From: Steromphala cineraria
Taxonomy: Eukaryota > Mollusca > Gastropoda > Trochida > Trochidae
Length of the DNA stretch: 64,000 bases
Assembly: GCA_916613615.1 (NCBI GenBank)
Contig: OU744721.1
Span: 80,109,060-80,173,059 of the forward strand
Direction: 5' to 3'
The position numbers and the translations under genes were made by a program. The notes under the pieces are model-generated. The model did not search any database. It worked only from the letters and a program-made list of their open reading frames with translations, and was not told where the DNA came from. Position 1 is the stretch's first letter, and every line of letters begins with the position of its first letter. This document shows positions 1-12,299 of the stretch, piece by piece.

Positions 1-3000
1 TTGGGGAACATCGATGCCATGGATAAAGCGCAGTTGCTCAAATTACACCCACCAATTTGCTGTTTGAGCTGAGAAAAAGTGAGAAAGTTTCAACTCAAGA
101 CTTGCAAGTATCCACATTGACAGAGGGAAAGTGTCAGTCGACATCATTCACGCAATAAATGTTCATTCAAGATGGCGTGAAGTTTCAAGATGACGATGTG
201 TTCAAGTTTGATTAAAGTCAGTTCAATTCCCGCCAGTTATTGAGAGAGCGAACCCATGCCGACTTGCTATACTGTTGAACAGGACGAGTCCATCTTAGCT
301 GCGAAGGGGAGACAGCATGGTAAAATCGATCACAGATCTGTGGATTTAAAAGCACCGTCGACAGAACCATGTTGGTCATTTAAACGGAAAGCATGAGAAA
401 GGCAAGCAGAAGTTACATGGAAGGTTCCATCATGGGATTGGGTGATGCAGGCCATTAATTGATTGGGTGGTACCAATGATCGAATCTTGAGGGAGCATAG
501 ACTATTGATTTTGGTTGGGCAGAGTACGCCGTGCTTCCTCAAGACTGTACAGCGAGCAGTCGGTGGGAGAGAAGGAGGAACGCCGAATCCTGGGAAATGT
601 CGTCTGCTGCTTGAGTCGAGTCAGCAACATGTCGTCTGCTGCCCGATCACTGACTGAAACAGAGATGACTCGTCTGGTGATTGACACTAGCTCGTCTTGA
701 AATTGTGGAGGAAGTGCGATTACATTGTGATCCCAGTGCATGTGTTTCGCAGACGATATCGTACGTTGCAGACGATAATTCACTGAGAGTATGTGGTGCT
801 GATTTTTGCCTTGGCTCATTAGGTAAGCTCAGATTCTGTCAATATTAATTTAGCATGTCAACATCTAACACATAACTCGCATGCTGTCTATAGAACAGTG
901 AAGTCCGCGGGTTGATATCCACGATGTAGATTTAGGCAATGAACACCTTAGGCCACAGATCCATCTATAACCAATGATAACGTATTGTCCTGTCTCATTG
1001 ATACCCTGACATTGATACGTTGCCTCAAGTCTCGCCAAAATCGAATTCTTTCCGCTGTTATGCCTCCCAAAGCCGACGATAATACAAATTCTCGACTTCA
1101 TTAGTGAATGGGCCGATGAGTTGAATAGGTAATGCGGCGTGATATGCTTGTTTCCCCGGACGCCAGACGAGTCTTGTGGCCATCAGGTCAGGGTCCTCGC
1201 TATGTCTGTCCACCGTCCACTTACTGCATTTAGTCCTCGTCTGACAGGCCGTGATTGGAACCCCTCCTCACCCCCACCTCCCGGAGGAAGATTAATTATA
1301 GGTAGAACATACAGTACGCTGTGTACGCGCTCCTTGTTTGGTCTATCGATCTCTCACCGCTGTTCGGAGTTACATCAGGATTCATATGCTTCCAATGGTC
1401 CGACCTATATAACAACACATGCTCCATGTCCGGTGTTATCCACAGCCAGAATGATATCACAGTGATATATGTAAAGGTTTTACTATTCACACATTTATAG
1501 ATTGTTTCTCCCCGGCATGTGTATAAAGTATATATCTATAGGCATTTCCTATATGGGAAGGTATTGTTTCCCATAACAGAACGTTATGTAAAAAGATCAC
1601 TCCAAATGCGACATGATAAGCGAGCACATGAATGTAGTTCTGCACTCACAAAACTTTCTATTCTCATTTTAACCATATTGAAATATTAAAAATGCCCTCA
1701 TGTTTTCAACCGGGTACGATTTGGACAGCCATGATTATCACAGGTGTCGCTTGCCGAAGGTTACACACCTCATGTTTCTTAAACTATCAAGTTTTGACGA
1801 TTGTCAACAATGCGCTGACCACGCTTCCAACCCAAAACGTTGGGCCTTAAATTCCTTCTCTTTTATGATTGTGCTTGCCTACAGACCCATATATACCAGT
1901 TAGGATAACCTTGTTCTTTGGACTATTGGCATGTCAGTCTAAGGTTAAACACGAGATTTATGGTATCGTTTGTGCTGTGTAGTTTTATAAAAGAAAGTTT
2001 TATAATGAATTTTCTTTCTGAACTGTACAACATGAACGTGTTGTTCCTTAAGGCGATTTAAAGAAGAAGTTGTCGTCAATGATATTTGTTTATTATCGGA
2101 AGCCTGTCACAAAATGCTAAGATTTTCCGTTTCTGACCTTTTTGGCCTTTCTTTTAGTGACTCCTTTGTTTTGGTACTTAGAAATGATGAATGACGAAAG
2201 AAAAGAAGAAGACTAACGATAACCCATCTCCATGCATCATTTAATGCATGTGCGACATTTTTCGTGGTATAGTTTGATGGAGTCATGCTTTGAATTTCTT
2301 TCATACTTGTATAGTCAAAAGTAACATCGACGAAATAAGACTCTTTAAACGATATTATTACGTATTTACGTAAATATGTGATTGTTTTATCTTTTATACG
2401 TAGAAATATAACATATGCATATCAGAACAATGCCAAACTTAATATATATATATAATATATATATATAATTACTGTTCCATTGTCAACAAAACTTTCATTC
2501 GCCTTCAGAAGCCGAAAATCGACGTTCCAAGTTCTGCCATATATGTATTCAAAGTAACTTCATATGTACAACCTTTCGCTGAATGAATCCAACCAATGTG
2601 AATTAAAAAAAAACAGTTTTAGAAATATGTTGTGTAAACATGTTTGGTGAATTGACGCGCGATAGCCGCTCTACATCTTCCCGTTTTAGATCTCAATCAC
2701 GACTATCACCTTGTTATTGTCAAAACAAAACTGATTTGAATAATAGTCAGACACAGTCAGAACATTTTACTAGCCTGATACCAATGTTACTTTGACGTAT
2801 ATGGCTCTACAACATCATCTAAGTGTACAATGTAGACAATCTCTTCTCTTACTGATAACACTACTACCCTTACTGCTAATCTTTTCTATGGTGCTTTGAG
2901 TGAAACACAACATTTAGACTATTTTGCACTAATACAGCTGGTGACGTGTAACGTTATAACACTCTCACAGTAAGTCAACCCGAGTGCAGAGCTCTTCAAA

Positions 3001-3828
3001 CTTATCCCAAGCTCTTTTCACTACCAATTATTTTCTTTAAGTGTTGTATTTAATATTATGGATCCATAAGTATTTAAATTCTGGCCTGTATAAAATAGGG
3101 TCACTTGCGGCATGTTTCGTTTTCTTCTAAATATAGGGCCATTTTTACTCCAAGAACCCTCGATGTTCTTGGGTCCAGTCTGGTACCTAATCAGTTATTA
3201 CTTTCAAAAACTTATAGACTTTTCAAAGAATGCCCATTCCGTGTACAAATAGTTATGTCAATGTTATATATCCAATGGATGCAAAATACCATCCTCTCGG
3301 GCCTGCGGACGTTCTTCCATCATTCTCCTCAAGTTCATGTTTTCTGAGACATCTCCCACAGCGAGAGCTGTTGTTGGTTTATCTGCCAAAATCCCCCCGA
3401 TCCATCAGTAAAAGTCTGATCTTCTTATGTTATCAAAACAAAACACGATAACTCCCGTCACATGACTACTAATGTGTTGTTTGAAAGAACGAGAGATGTG
3501 AACTGTTTTACAACGCGTTTTTAAAGAAATTCATTGCCACGCGTTTAGTAAGAATTTTAAAGTAAATTATCTGAGATGAAAGAAACAGAAAATCGATTCT
3601 GATTGGTCTTCTTATAAAAATTGTGAAGAAAGATATACCACCCACACAATGTACAACATTCGATATTCAACAAGTGATGATATCGTGCAAAAGTTTTAAT
3701 TCTAGGGGCACAGTTTTTAAACCGAGGGACGTGATGATAAAATAGTTAAAGACTTGAATCCAAATTTGAAGAAATTACAGATTCGTGCAAAACATCAGAT
3801 GTCAGCATCCAACATTCTCTTCAAGAAT
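1..3828. other. Non-coding stretch, no gene recognised
   Basis: AT-rich sequence with only short, unremarkable open frames, no splice-consistent chain of coding-like exons and no recognisable protein motif. A short AT dinucleotide run lies at about 2440-2466. I see no transposon ends or RNA gene here. Confidence 0.6.
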
Positions 3829-4193
3829 TGTTTCTCAATTCGTATCTGTTCCATAAGTTGTTTCTCAATTCGTATCTGTTCCATAAGTTGTTTCTCAATT
3901 CGTATCTCTTCCAGAAGTTGTTTCTCAATTCGTATCTCTCCCAGAAGATGTTTCTCAATTCGTATCTCTTCCAGAAGTTGTTTCTTACTTCGTATCTCTT
4001 CCAGAAGTTGTTTCTCAATTCGTATCTCTTCCAGAAGTTGTTTCTCAATTCGTATCTCTTCCAGAAATTGTTTCTCAATTCGTATCTCTTCCAGAAGTTG
4101 TTTTTAACTTCGTATGTCATCCAGAAGTTGTTTCTTACTTCGTATCTCTTCCAGAAGTTGTTTCTCAATTCGTATCTCTTCCAGAAGTTGTTT
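3829..4193. repeat. 30-bp minisatellite, about 12 copies
   Basis: A unit of the type TTGTTTCTCAATTCGTATCT followed by CTTCCAGAAG repeats with an exact 30-bp period. Early copies carry CATAAG instead of CAGAAG, and a few later copies carry TTTCTTACTT or TTTTTAACTT variants. Because 30 is a multiple of three, open frames run through the array in two plus-strand frames and one minus-strand frame, giving 10-residue protein repeats. This is a property of the period and not evidence of a gene: there is no sign of a flanking coding exon. Confidence 0.95.
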
Positions 4194-4199
4194 TTGACA

Positions 4200-5410
4200 C
4201 CCTATCATCTCGAATGTAACGAAAAGGCCTTGTTTTTTTAGCTCTTTTGAAAAGCATAGCTATGATAAATGCACCATGAAATCTACTTTTACCAGAGCAT
4301 ATAGCGTTTTTGACTGACAAAACGCAAACAATCAGTATTCTGTCTTAGTTATGAAGAAAAGACTCCAGTACCTTCTGTTTTGAGAGACTGCATACTTCAT
4401 GCAACGTTGAATACTTAATGGCTGCCATGACTAACATAGATTGTGTGTATATATTTTTAGTCTCTCGACATTACATGGAATACTTAAGCTGTGACATGTC
4501 TAAAATCTGACGATTTATAAGGATATATTCATATTTATTTTTAAGTATAAGGATTGATACGTCAATTTCATAAAATGTAGTACCAAGTCAAACAATAAAA
4601 GTTAGCCCCTCTGTCCTTCTGAAGCAATAAACATTGTAGCAGCTGTAAACGTAAATTGTTAAGATTTAAAAGAACGTAGGCCTCAGTAGCCGTGACACAA
4701 GAGAACACGAGAACGAGATGACAAGGGATATTTGACGGGCGTTCCTACAAAACTGGACATGTTGACAGTTCACCCACAGACTGTCATCATTTCTGATGAT
4801 AGAGTTTAGACTTGCAGTCCCCCTTGGAGTTTTTCAGTGTGCAGATGACCACTGAAGGCCTACATAATAATGTTCTTTCATATCTGAAGATTCCATAGTT
4901 CCTCGGTTTCGACAATGGTCGAAGCAAGGCAAGGTGACACATCAATTATAAAATTATGTTAAACAAAATCAAATCTCATCATAACTACGTATTGATGCTG
5001 GCTCCATGAAACTTGCAACAATTGACGTGTAATTTTGTCAAACGCTGCTTCAACAATTGACGTGTTATTTTGTCAAACGCCAAGAAGTTATGACATCTTA
5101 CACGTGTTTCCGCTCCTGCTGTGCTATGAGAGATATATCCGTCCAATCTGACAACGTGCCTTCAACAGCAAGAAATAAACATCCGACAACATCTTGGTTC
5201 TCCATGGTTTTGGCGTCTTTCTGATGTACCCGGACGTTGAGTTACATCTTGCTGTCCAGAGAGATATCTAACTTCCGCTGAATTAAGGTTGTACAAGCAT
5301 CTGCCTTCCACACCATGGTTTTAAAATGCTCTGTAATGATGCAGAAATATAATGAACGCTGTAAGTTTTTTTTAGAATTTTAGAACCTCTGTAACACATC
5401 TTTGAAACAA
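4200..5410. other. Non-coding stretch with a small 35-bp duplication
   Basis: No gene seen. A two-copy direct repeat with a core of CAACAATTGACGTGT followed by TTTTGTCAAACGC starts at about 5016 and 5051, a 35-bp spacing. The rest is AT-rich sequence without recognisable features. Confidence 0.6.
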
Positions 5411-6233
5411 GAGATTAAATTTAACATGAAAGTTCCAAGATTGAATGCATGTTCCGTTTAAGTAACACATGATAACACAGCTTCCTAATACAATTCTTTT
5501 TGCATCATCTTGCATGAAAGTTTACTTTATATTAATATTGAATTGAAAATATTTAAATACTTACTATTATTAGTGGTAAGACAACATATTCCATTGATAA
5601 TTTAGAATCTCCATCTCCATCGACATATTTCTTGCTTTAAAAAAGCAAAATCTCTGGATTTTAAAACGGTTTTGGAATACTTGCTTAGCTGGGTTCAGCA
5701 AGTGTTTTCTCTTTCAAGAGTCTATTGTCCCTTATAACAATTCAACAAGTTTCTTATAGTAAATTAGGCTAAATTATCAATGTGGCGCCAACTCCATGAG
5801 AATGTATTTATGGAAACGATTAGATTAAATTTACACTGAAAGTTCCAAGTTTGAATGCATGTTCCGCTTAAGAAACACAAGATAACACAGCTACCTAATA
5901 CAATATAATACTTTTTGCATCATCTTGCAAGAAAGTTTACTTTATATCAATATGGAATTGAAAATATCTAACTTCTTACGATTATTAGGCAATAATAATC
6001 ATATTCCATTAATAATGAAGAATGTATCTCCATTGACATGTTTCATGCTTTAAAAAAGCAAAATCTCTGGATTTTAAAACGGTTTTGGAATACTTGCTTA
6101 GCTGGGTTCAGCAAGTGTTTTCTCTTTAAAGAGTCTATTGTCCCTTATAACAATTCAACAAGTTTCTTATCGTAAATTAGACTAAATTATCTATGTGGCG
6201 CCAACTCCATGAGACTGCATTTAGATAAACGAT
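5411..6233. repeat. Two-copy tandem duplication, about 410-bp unit
   Basis: Unit 1 (about 5411-5820) and unit 2 (about 5821-6233) match along their whole length, with scattered substitutions and small indels. Shared landmarks include GAAAGTTCCAAG, TGCATGTTCCG, AAAGCAAAATCTCTGGATTT, GCTGGGTTCAGCAAGTG and TGTGGCGCCAACTCCATGAG. Unit 2 follows unit 1 with no spacer. I see no open frame conserved between the two, so this looks like a non-coding segmental duplication. Confidence 0.93.
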
Positions 6234-8490
6234 ATAGAGGATCTTCCATAAAGAACCAGGGTGGCTGTAGGTCATAAGTAATCTAATGCAGTGTTAACGA
6301 CTTCATAAAGACCCTAGAAAATGATGCCTTTTGAAGGGAGGATCTATCATTGCCCAAAGGCTCAAGAAACATTTGATACATTAATGTAAATAATAGACAA
6401 TGCTTGTATGATTAATAATCAGAGTGACGGAAGATGTCAAAACGTCTGAACAGTTTACAATTAGTTGGTCTGATGAGTAGAATTAGCTAAACCAGCTCTC
6501 CATGAATTATTCATCTCGATTCTGGCTTGTGTTAAATGTTGCCTGAATATTGAGCTGAACTCATCCACTGACTTGATGCGTGTAGACAAGCCGTCAACTA
6601 CACGCTCCCTTCCAAGATAAATTACGTTACAACAACCTTTTTATGAATATATTGTCGATAAACTGATCAAATGTTTAACTCGGGGATCATACCATGTAGA
6701 TGATACACACGTTAATACCTATATAATGCCCTCTTGGCTGTCGGTGTCTTTGATAAGTTTCTACAGCGGGAAGTAGATGAATATTTGCACTTTAATGTTC
6801 CCTCGAACGTGAAAGGTTTCTTGTGAGGTCATTTGGGAATATGGGTATGGTTATCAAGACACAACAAATCTTGGGTTTATTGGTTTCAATCAAGCGAATT
6901 GCAGAGCATGAAACCTGGCGTGTTGAAACCTTTCTGAAGCAATGTGTATTTTGTTCATTATTAAACTGGTTTTATCTTTTCGTCAAGACATCATCCAGAT
7001 TTCATGGTTGAACTAACCTGAAATGTCTAAAATGTTTGCAACAAAGATGAACAATAAACATATCAGATTAAAATTGAGATATCAACTACAAGTTACTTAG
7101 ATATGAACTTCTTTCACGGTTAAATAAATCTTGACTCATTACGTTTAGCTCAGTGTAAACGTGTAAAAATGAGAGTTTCCAATGGTACAGCTACCTAGCT
7201 GTCTGACCGTGAAATAATTATTCTATCATATACCCTCTTTTACTTAAGAATCCATTATGTATAATGTTTTAAAATCAATTATCTTAACATAGCTTGCAGT
7301 GACAACGTGGTGTCAAGTCGTACATAAAGAGACGATTATATGGAAGGTGAGAAATGCCTCCACTGGTGCTAATTCTTGGAGGCACGGTACTGCCACGCCA
7401 GTCCGCATCGTATAGTCGTTAATCAGGAACAGGCTTCAATCTGGTGAAATAGGACTTTCATAAACTAATTTATCATTGAATTTAGAGTTTAATGTTATTA
7501 AAGATGGTAGTTACTCATAATGAGAAAAATTTATTGTGAATCGAATGCAAATCTGATAGGTCTGCGTGGGTGAGAAAATAACGTAGATAGAGATGAAACA
7601 ATCTGGAGAAAGAAGTAAATGAAGAATATGAACAGAAACATGGGGAAAAGGAAATAATGTTTGAGAAAATAGATTCTGTGGAAGTTGAAGGATTCTGAAG
7701 AGAGATTGAAGAAATGGAGTAGATTTAGAAGGAAATGAAGATACTTTAAAGAGAAATTTAGAGAAATGGTAGAAAGTAATAAGATAACCAATAAAAGTAA
7801 AGAGAGGTAAATGTAGAGTAACTAAAATAAAACTGTAAGAAGGAAAGATCATTATACTGTTTATTGACAAGAGTCAAGGCAGGTACCGACTTCAGTACCC
7901 ACTGAGCTCGTTTATCACAACTTGACACGGGAACCGCATGAAATGCGTGCGCACACTATGACAGGAAGTGCCTTATCATGAGTTTGACTGCGTGAACTAA
8001 AGAACTAACTTGTCAACTCAGCGTATACAGGTTTCAAGCTGGGTGTAAAACAATAATTATCAGTCTAGATTTCTCTCCGCTCAATTATCTAGTTTATGTC
8101 AGCGATCAATCATACGATGTTGGCATTACTTCTGCTTGCTGGCAGTCGTAACTATGCTTCTCTCTCTCATTCTGGTATACTATATCTGCATAACTAGTCT
8201 TATTAGATAGGTAAACGCTGTGTTTATTAGTTTATCGTGTAGATATGAGGGATGAGATGCATCTACGTCAGCATAGGTCCAGCAATTAGCAGCTCTGTGA
8301 CCCAGAGGCGACCGACGAGTCCAGACCGTCTCGACATGCCGTCGCCATCACGAGCACAAAGACACTAATCCACCCATTAGTGCTCTACAGTCTGTCTCAT
8401 ACCTTCGTCTCGCGACAAATACTCACACAGTAATCAGATGACGGCAGTGACAGCCGCTGCTACAACAACTCAAGACGCGGCTGGTGCGAC
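6234..8490. other. Non-coding stretch, no gene recognised
   Basis: No convincing coding, RNA or mobile feature. A 119-codon minus-strand open frame (7511-7870) sits in a purine-biased tract and has the low-complexity F/S/L-rich composition expected of such a tract read backwards. Confidence 0.55.
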
Positions 8491-8554
8491 ATGAATGGTC
8501 TGACGTGTAATAGGATTGTCCTGGTGGTAGCGCTATGCCGGCTGATCCTGCAGA
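8491..8554 (+). other. Possible signal-peptide first exon (weak)
   Basis: An ATG at 8491 opens a 22-codon frame whose product has a short N-terminal segment, a hydrophobic run (IVLVVALCRLIL), then a stop at TTAAC. A GT at 8555 (GTTAAC) could act as a weak splice donor before the stop. The 200 bases upstream are more GC-rich than the surroundings, as a 5' untranslated region might be. I find no partner exon downstream, so this may be chance. Confidence 0.15.
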
Positions 8555-9699
8555 GTTAACACGGCCTGTATGCTGTGATAAGTCCTCCCATCATGCCATT
8601 CCGGCATTTATCAAACAGTTTTTGTGCTGTTTTTCTTCCTCTTCACTTTCAGTTCATGCAGGGAAGTTTGGAAAAGCATACGCAATCTGTTATTGTGAAC
8701 AATGCGAACATTAATTTGAAATAAAGATCTATTGCCAGGACATGCGAGCTTGATAAAGCTGAATTGTTAACGCAATACGCGGTAATTGATGTAACATTTT
8801 AATTTGGAATGAAAGCACTTACGGTTTATTTATGAGCTTGGTCGATAAAACCCTGCCTACTTTCAATTCTGATGTGATCGAATCCTTAGAAGAGCGCTGT
8901 ATGAGGGAAATATTGATACGTGAATGCTAACGATGTTGCATAAAATTTAACCATAAAACTACTTCATTACGGATGTTCTCTAGTCGTGTTCCCACAACAC
9001 GCTGTTTCACTTCCAGTCAGTCTGTACTGTGGATATTACAGTGTACAGTGAGGGTATAGAACCACTGCCAACTAATGTAAACTCTCTGTTGGGATATATT
9101 CCTGACATTCGTTTTGGCACCCTATCGTTCATATTGGCATTCAACTCCATTGTTTGACTGTAACACGGACATTGGTTGTTAGACCGAATAATCTTGTATT
9201 TGGTAAGGATAAAACCTGCATGAGAGGACTTAAGTCTTTATACGGTTTCAGAGTCCGAATCCTTAGTAATCCAGAGCGGCTTTTCTGTTGTTTTTTGCTT
9301 TTGCTTTAAAGGGGCAGTAGCACGTTTTTTGAAAATTGTAATTTTTAAAACGTTCACTGATAATTGTACCTTAATGCTAAATGTATTATTTTGATCGTGT
9401 CAAAACTCTCACAACACAAATCATCCATAGACAGAGGGAAACGTATAAAGATTCACATAAAATCCATTGGCGGCCATTTTGTATGAACACCTTTTATTCA
9501 GTTTGTGTTAGAAAAAAGGAACCGCATGGCTAACCATTACATTATATATTGGAATTATTGCTGTGTCATTTAGTTTAGATACATTGTTTTCAATTGGAAC
9601 CATTAATATCTCCCTTTACTATCTTTTAAAAAGTAATAATGTTAATTTTATTGGGAAGCTTTCTATGAGGATGGAGATAATGAAATCTTATGGATATAA

Positions 9700-10025
9700 G
9701 TTATAACACGTTTTCATGTCCAAATGTTGTTTATCCTTTAGTTGACTATTAAATGGCAACTTATCGACCAATGATTTTCTATAAAGACGACGCAACTTAT
9801 TTTTTTCTATTTACTCATTTCATTGAAATTACATTGATTTTAATGCATATAGTAAATGTTTGAATATAACACGTCTTCATGGCCAACTGTTGTTTATCCA
9901 AGTTAGGATCAGTTAGTGGTCAATAGACGGCAACTTGTCTACACATGCTTTCTATAACTTATTTTTTGTCTGTATACTCATTTCATTAAAATGACATTGA
10001 TTTTAATGCATACAGTAAATGTTTT
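9700..10025. repeat. Two-copy tandem duplication, about 164-bp unit
   Basis: TATAACACGT-TTCATG starts copies at about 9702 and 9866. Both copies continue through TGTTGTTTATCC, GGCAACTT, TTTCTATAA, ACTCATTTCATT and CATTGATTTTAATGCATA. Divergence is moderate, with indels. No coding content seen. Confidence 0.85.
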
Positions 10026-10238
10026 TCTTTTACTGGGTTATATAGTGAATACATATTTTTATGTATAATACATTCACGATACATGTTTTTCCTTCTGGGG
10101 TGAGTTGTTAGACAATTTATTCCAAAACATTTGGAGTAACCGTCTTTTATTATATGATCCGTGATGAAATACTGGGATTTATCAGTGAAATAAACTGTCT
10201 ATCAGGCAACAGTGACGATATATTATATTTTCACTGTG

Positions 10239-10269
10239 ACCAGTGACGATATATTATATCGTCACTGGT
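10239..10269. repeat. Perfect 31-bp palindrome
   Basis: ACCAGTGACGATATA, one T, then TATATCGTCACTGGT: two 15-base arms that are exact reverse complements. A diverged direct copy of the left arm lies just upstream at about 10209 (CAGTGACGATATATTATAT). The palindrome would form a stable stem in single-stranded DNA or RNA. No gene association seen. Confidence 0.9.
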
Positions 10270-10370
10270 CAGGTGCCGGAACTACTTTCAGCCATGTGAA
10301 CAAAACGGGGCAACTTTCCAGTTTTAAAGTCATCTTAATTACATATTTCATTAAAAATCATATAATAAAT

Positions 10371-10531
10371 AGAATACTTAATGTAGTTTTCCAAATACCA
10401 GGTTTATTTCATCTCGTGACATGGATAAAGTTGATATTTCACTCGTGGTTGCGCCACTCGTGAAATATCAACTTTACCCATGACACTCGAAGAAATAAAC
10501 CTGGTATTTGGAAAACAACATTAAGTATCCT
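10371..10531. repeat. Long inverted repeat, about 78-bp arms, tiny loop
   Basis: The left arm (10371-10448) runs AGAATACTTAATGTAGTTTT through GGTTTATTTCATCTCGTGAC to CACTCGTGG. The right arm (about 10453-10531) is its reverse complement with about 10 differences and ends AACATTAAGTATCCT. Only about 5 bases separate the arms. This is the form of a foldback element or terminal remnant of a MITE. No clear target duplication is visible. Confidence 0.92.
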
Positions 10532-10535
10532 CTAT

Positions 10536-12299
10536 ATATGCTTCATCCGTATCAATACTGTGATGCATCAATATTGTCTACGAAGAGTGCATCTAGGGCC
10601 ATTCCTGTATCGATGTCATTCCAACTAAATCAAACGATGAGGTATTTATATGCCTTTAAAGGTATGAATGGGATAAGGGTAAATTCAAAGTTCTACAAAC
10701 CATTGTTGTACCGCCCAGACAGCTAACAACTCAGCAACCAAGTTGAAAAATCGGAAAGACGGTTTTATGGGTGTATTGAGGGAGGAAGATTAAAGGCAGC
10801 AGGTTTCTCTGATATTCACTCTCCTCGCTTCATTAACCCGAGTCCAAACCCATCTAGCTCTGTCTGGCCCGTCTTCTGATATCAGCGTGATGGACAGACT
10901 CACATATATCCGTTTTGGGCTGATTTCCCATGTACCGTATTTCATCATATAGAGGCCATGGTTTCAGTCACCGAATTGCTTTGGTGTCTTCTTTGGTTGA
11001 CGTATGCTTACCTGTACGATTCATGAGGTGTAGTAAATGGAGAAATAATACACACTAGTTTTTAAGACTCTACTTGTCTCAAATACAAGTCGGGTACATG
11101 AGAAACGTTATTATCTGATATTAAATCGCTTACAAAAGAGTCTTCTTGGTTTAATGACTTTCGGCTGTCTATGTTAGTAAGAGAGCTCGTCAGAAAATCT
11201 AAGTAGATCTCCGGCGTTCTTTGTATGAAGAGATATCTATGAATATGATGCCTTGTATCTGTTTTCAGGATATGGATATCATAGACTTTACTTTTTATTC
11301 GTTGTTTTCACGATAACCATGCTCTCAGGTTAAATGCTGTCATTCTTTTGAGCATCTACGGTAGCAGTAACAGTGCTGTATTGGTGCACTTCTATACTAA
11401 ACCAGGCAGTGTGCCATGGTCTCAGGGTTCATGTCTCGATACAGACGGGATTAGTGTAATTGACTCCATTGACTTGATCTTCATTAGGGTCATTACCACG
11501 ACGTGCTTTGATGTCTTGATGTCTAGAGGAGAGACCGGCGTCCACTGGAGGCTTTGAAGGTTTCGCTTCTCCGTGTTGCTTCATACACAGGGTGCAGGGA
11601 GTCGTGAGGTAGAAAATCGGTTCAGAGGATTCTTGTGCAAGAGAGAGAAAAAGAAGAAGAAAAATATTTTATTTAAGGGTCGCAAGAGAGCTTACTTCAC
11701 TTCCAGGGTTTCGGAGATTGCATTTTGCTAGCACAGAGTTCAGTAGGTACGCCAAATGTATTATCGTGCCGGTTAAATGTTGAAAATGTTAAAGGTTGTC
11801 AAATTGATATGTTGTACTAGTTGTCCGAGTGATGCAATCTCCCCTCTTATCTTACCTCTGCAAGACTTGTAACCTCCTCAGGTGCTTTAGTTAGCTTGGA
11901 GGTTGATCTTCTGTTGACTTTATTCAATTCATAAGAGTCATGTATTGGATGATGATGTAAACTTTCAAAATAGAAAAATAATAATGTAATTCCCATTAGT
12001 CTATAGACACTTTAATACTGATTTTGACATTTTGTATATGATATATGTCATTCATTGCAATATCAAAATATATTTGCAGAAATCAAATTTTCTTAATAAA
12101 ATCATCAATTATTCATAGAAATTAGCCAATTGTATAAATCATATATCAGTGACGTGAGTTTTCTCTGCACGTTTCTCGAATTCCATACACTAATGGCGGA
12201 CTAATGTATTTTTAAGTTCAAAGAGATCCACAATATAAAAGATCAAGCTTGTTTCCCCAACAGCAGTCCCGTGAGTAAGTTAATATTTCCATGTGGTCT
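10536..12299. other. Non-coding stretch, no gene recognised
   Basis: Short open frames only, none with a recognisable motif or a splice-consistent neighbour. A short purine-rich run (AAAAAGAAGAAGAAAAA) occurs at about 11650. Confidence 0.55.

Noticed and set aside
3754..4241. Overlapping 115-137-codon frames on both strands
   Set aside because: They are created by a 30-bp tandem repeat without stops; no start context, splice sites or known repeat protein.
7511..7870. 119-codon minus-strand frame rich in F, L and S
   Set aside because: It reads the complement of a purine-biased tract; composition explains it and no motif is visible.
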